Source of the DNA: Vicinamibacteria bacterium
Lineage (GTDB): Bacteria > Acidobacteriota > Vicinamibacteria > Fen-336
Assembly: GCA_023701125.1 (NCBI GenBank)
Contig: JAMPXO010000042.1
Span: forward strand, 1 to 36,653
Length of the DNA: 36,653 bases
Direction: 5' to 3'
Every line of letters begins with the position of its first letter. Within the stretch, counting starts at the first letter, position 1. A model generated the notes under the pieces. It was given only the letters and a program-made list of their open reading frames with translations. It searched no databases and was not told the DNA's origin. Positions 34,449 through 36,653 of this stretch are shown one piece after another. Made by a program: the position numbers and the translations under genes.

Positions 34449-34474
34449 CCGAAAGTTCTGGATTCGTCTATACT
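34445..34474 (+). promoter_or_regulatory. Promoter of the ABC exporter/yicC unit
   Basis: CTGACC (34445-34450, four of six) and TATACT (34469-34474, five of six) are separated by 18 nt. The -35 overlaps the stop codon of the GT2 gene. The region is AT-rich for this window. Transcription should begin near 34481. Confidence 0.55.
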
Positions 34475-34490
34475 TAGCGGCCTGGCCGGA

Positions 34491-34510
34491 CCCCGACGAG
34501 AAGATCGGGG
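34491..34510 (+). other. Leader hairpin upstream of the ABC exporter
   Basis: CCCCGA (34491-34496) and TCGGGG (34505-34510) form a 6-bp stem with an 8-nt loop in the predicted 5' leader, just before an AGAGAGGA ribosome-site candidate (34519-34526). It may modulate translation. No T-tract follows, so it is not a clear terminator. Confidence 0.35.
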
Positions 34511-34606
34511 CGGGCGCCAGAGAGGAACGCCGCCATCGCGCTGCCGGCCCATCCGCTGATCCCCGAAGGTACCGCCCCGCGCCGCCCCAAGCCCTGGCTG
34601 CGCGAA

Positions 34607-36373
34607 GTGCGGAGCGCGGTCCACACCGCGCAGGGGGACCTTGCCCAGGCTCGCCGCCTGTTCGCCTACACCCGCCCGTACGCCGGCGTGCTGGCGCTGT
34701 CGTGGCTGGCGATGACGGGCTACGCCGCCGCCAGCGCGCTGCTGACGTGGACGGTCAAGCCGATCTTCGACGAGGTGCTGATCCGCGGCGTCAACACCTT
34801 CCAGGTGGCGGCGACGATCGTCGGCCTGTATGCGCTGAAGGGGGTCAGCGCGTACTTCAGCACGACCCTGGTCGCCCTGGTCGGCCATCGCGCCGTGACC
34901 GACCTGCGCAACGCGCTCTACGAGCACACGCTGAACCAGTCGTTCGCCTTCCTCTCCCGGAACTCGACCGGGAAGATGATGAGCCACATCACGAACGACG
35001 TGGAGCGCATCCAGGCGGCCGTGACCGAGATCGCCGGCGACCTGCTGAAGGAGAGCCTGACCATCATCGGCCTGCTCGCGCTGCTGTTCTGGCACGACTG
35101 GCGGCTGGCGCTCGTGTCGCTGTTCGGCATGCCGCTGGCGCTGTTCCCGCTGGTCAAGCTGGGGCGCAAGCTGCGGGCCTCGAACGAGACCTCGCTGCGG
35201 CGCTGGAAGGACATCTCGGAGATCCTGCAGGAGACGATCTCGGGCTTCCGCATCGTCAAGGCCTTCGGCATGGAGGGCTTCGAGAGCGCCCGTTTCCGGC
35301 GCGCGGCCTCGCGGCTGCTGTCGGTGAACATGCGCATCACGCGCACCACGGCCGCGCTGCCGCCGCTGATGGAGGCGGTCGGCGGCCTGGCGATCGTGGC
35401 CGCGCTGCTCTACGGCAGCCACGCGATCGCGGCCGGGCGGATGACGCCGGGCTCGTTCACGTCGTTCGTCGCCGGGCTGCTGGCGATGTACACGCCGATC
35501 AAGCGGCTGTCCCGCGTCAACGCGACGCTGCAGGGGGCGCTGGCGGCGTCTTCCCGCATCTTCGAGGTGCTCGACACCCACCAGGAAGTGGCCGAGCCCG
35601 CGCAGCCGGTGACCCTCGGCCGCGCCCGCGGCGAGATCGAGTACTCCCACGTGGGCTTCCGCTACTCGGACGGCGGTGGCCAGATCCTGCGCCGGGTCAG
35701 CTTCCGGGCGCGGCCGGGCCAGGTGGTCGCGATCGTGGGCAAGAGCGGCCAGGGCAAGACCACGCTGCTCAACCTGCTGCCGCGCTTCTACGACCCGACC
35801 GAGGGCACGATCCGGATCGACGGCCACGACATCCGCGACCTCGGCCTGAAGAGCCTGCGCGACCAGATCGGCCTGGTGACCCAGGAGACCGTGCTGTTCA
35901 ACGACACGGTGCGGGCCAACATCGCCTACGGCCTGGCGGACGTCGACGAGGCCCGGGTCGAGGGCGCCGCCCGCGCGGCCTTCGCCCACGACTTCATCCT
36001 CAACCTGCCGCGCCGCTACGACACCGTGATCGGGGAGCGAGGCAGCCGCCTCTCGGGCGGGCAGCGCCAGCGCATCGCGATCGCCCGGGCGATCCTCAAG
36101 GACCCGCCGATCCTGATCCTCGACGAGGCGACCTCGGCGCTCGACGCGGAGTCGGAGCGGCTCGTGCAGCAGGCGTTGTCGAACCTGATGCGGGGCCGCA
36201 CCACGCTGGTGATCGCCCACCGCATCGCCACCGTGCGCCACGCGGACCTGATCCTCGTGCTGGAGGGCGGCGAGATCCCGGAGACCGGCGACCACGAGTC
36301 GCTGCTGCGCCGGCGCGGGCTCTACAGCCGCCTGCACGAACTGCAGTTCGACAACGAGGACCCCGCGCTGTGA
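34607..36373 (+). CDS. MsbA-like ABC exporter (fused membrane and ATPase domains)
   Basis: A 588-residue half-transporter that would dimerise and flip or export a lipid-linked or hydrophobic substrate. Six membrane spans (about 20-310) are followed by an ATPase domain (about 345-585): Walker A G-K-S-G-Q-G-K-T-T (Gln in place of the commoner Ser), LSGGQRQR signature, Walker B ILILDEATSALD, and H-loop IAHRIA. It is adjacent to polysaccharide genes, so lipid A or a lipid-linked glycan are both possible cargos. GTG 34607 is the first standard start, but it has no Shine-Dalgarno. An in-frame ATC at 34535 sits 8 nt after AGAGAGGA and would add 24 residues; see findings. It is coupled to yicC by GTGA. 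Confidence 0.88.
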   Translation: MRSAVHTAQGDLAQARRLFAYTRPYAGVLALSWLAMTGYAAASALLTWTVKPIFDEVLIRGVNTFQVAATIVGLYALKGVSAYFSTTLVALVGHRAVTDLRNALYEHTLNQSFAFLSRNSTGKMMSHITNDVERIQAAVTEIAGDLLKESLTIIGLLALLFWHDWRLALVSLFGMPLALFPLVKLGRKLRASNETSLRRWKDISEILQETISGFRIVKAFGMEGFESARFRRAASRLLSVNMRITRTTAALPPLMEAVGGLAIVAALLYGSHAIAAGRMTPGSFTSFVAGLLAMYTPIKRLSRVNATLQGALAASSRIFEVLDTHQEVAEPAQPVTLGRARGEIEYSHVGFRYSDGGGQILRRVSFRARPGQVVAIVGKSGQGKTTLLNLLPRFYDPTEGTIRIDGHDIRDLGLKSLRDQIGLVTQETVLFNDTVRANIAYGLADVDEARVEGAARAAFAHDFILNLPRRYDTVIGERGSRLSGGQRQRIAIARAILKDPPILILDEATSALDAESERLVQQALSNLMRGRTTLVIAHRIATVRHADLILVLEGGEIPETGDHESLLRRRGLYSRLHELQFDNEDPAL

Positions 36374-36653
36374 TCCGCTCGATGACCGGCTTCGGCAGCG
36401 GCCGGGCCGCGGGCCCGGCGGGCGAGGTCAACGTGGCGGTGCGCACGGTCAACCACCGCTACCTGGACGTGGGCGTCTCGCTGCCACGGCGGCTGCGTGG
36501 CTTGGAGCCGCGGGTCAAGGCGCTGGCCCAGGTCGGCCTGGAGCGGGGCAAGCTCGACGTCGTCGTGCAGGCGGTGGGCGCCGCCGGCGAAGAGGCGAGC
36601 CTGGCCGCGCCGGAGGCGATCACGTCCGTCGTCGCCGCGTTGCAGCGGGTGGC
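36370..36653 (+). CDS. YicC-family protein, N-terminal part
   Basis: The visible ~94 residues start (V)IRSMTGFGSG, the highly conserved YicC/YloC opening, followed by VNHRYLDVGVSLPRRLRGLEPRVK, also family-typical. YicC-family proteins have been reported as endoribonucleases. The GTG at 36370 overlaps the ABC exporter stop (GTGA). The gene runs off the right edge. In many genomes yicC lies beside gmk (guanylate kinase) and rpoZ, which may follow beyond the window. Confidence 0.88.
   Translation, partial: MIRSMTGFGSGRAAGPAGEVNVAVRTVNHRYLDVGVSLPRRLRGLEPRVKALAQVGLERGKLDVVVQAVGAAGEEASLAAPEAITSVVAALQRV

Overview
This is a 36.7 kb chromosomal window of very high GC content, densely packed with genes. 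No intergenic gap exceeds about 160 bp, and there are no phage, transposon or CRISPR features. The gene set points to a free-living, outer-membrane-bearing bacterium: GatCA amidotransferase, HrpB, YicC, BrkB/YihY, an MsbA-like exporter, a CsgG-like secreted protein, a two-haem cytochrome, and complex FHA/GAF/kinase and REC/cyclase signalling proteins. Myxobacterial/'deltaproteobacterial', acidobacterial or similar uncultured high-GC lineages would fit. The sequence alone does not fix the phylum.

Layout. 1-646 (minus): gatC and the 5' part of gatA. 708-6780 (plus): six genes joined by 4-base overlaps (YIP1-like membrane protein, DUF2752 protein, polyprenyl-phosphate-type GT2, GT4, sugar epimerase, GT-C-like membrane protein), probably a surface glycosylation pathway. 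6782-8319 (minus): hotdog thioesterase and saccharopine-dehydrogenase-like reductase, divergent from hrpB (8339-10633). 10640-13895 (minus): zinc-ribbon/FHA/GAF histidine kinase and glycerol kinase. 13961-18192 (plus): MATE exporter, then a metallo-beta-lactamase-fold hydrolase paired with a DHp-REC-nucleotide-cyclase protein. 18230-19896 (minus): small cytochrome, tRNA-Glu(TTC), a 60-residue membrane protein and BrkB/YihY. 20005-23360 (plus): CbpA-like J protein, CsgG-like protein, PgsA-type phosphatidyltransferase and AI-2E/PerM permease. 23368-31300 (minus): seven-gene polysaccharide operon (five glycosyltransferases, a WcaJ/WbaP-type initiating transferase and UDP-xylose synthase). 31442-36653 (plus): UDP-glucose dehydrogenase, GalE-like epimerase and GT2, then an ABC exporter and the start of yicC.

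How they work together. Ugd, UXS and the GalE-like epimerase give the route UDP-glucose to UDP-glucuronate to UDP-xylose, plus an epimerised hexose or pentose. The initiating transferase loads the lipid carrier and the clustered GT4/GT2 enzymes extend the chain. No Wzx, Wzy, Wza or Wzc is visible in the window.

The most interesting signals are these. (1) A recurring TAGA[C/G]T -10-like element sits 7-11 nt upstream of several starts and of the tRNA, implying leaderless transcription; one copy is a perfect 11-base palindrome between two divergent genes. (2) 13 gene junctions of the form NTGA use all four first bases, including a probable CTG start. (3) The cyclase has a kinase-less DHp module and non-canonical purine-selecting residues, and lies next to a metallo-hydrolase. 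(4) An unannotatable 60-residue membrane protein has an excellent promoter. (5) The ABC exporter has a possible AUC start. All functional statements are inferences from motifs read by eye; no database search was run.
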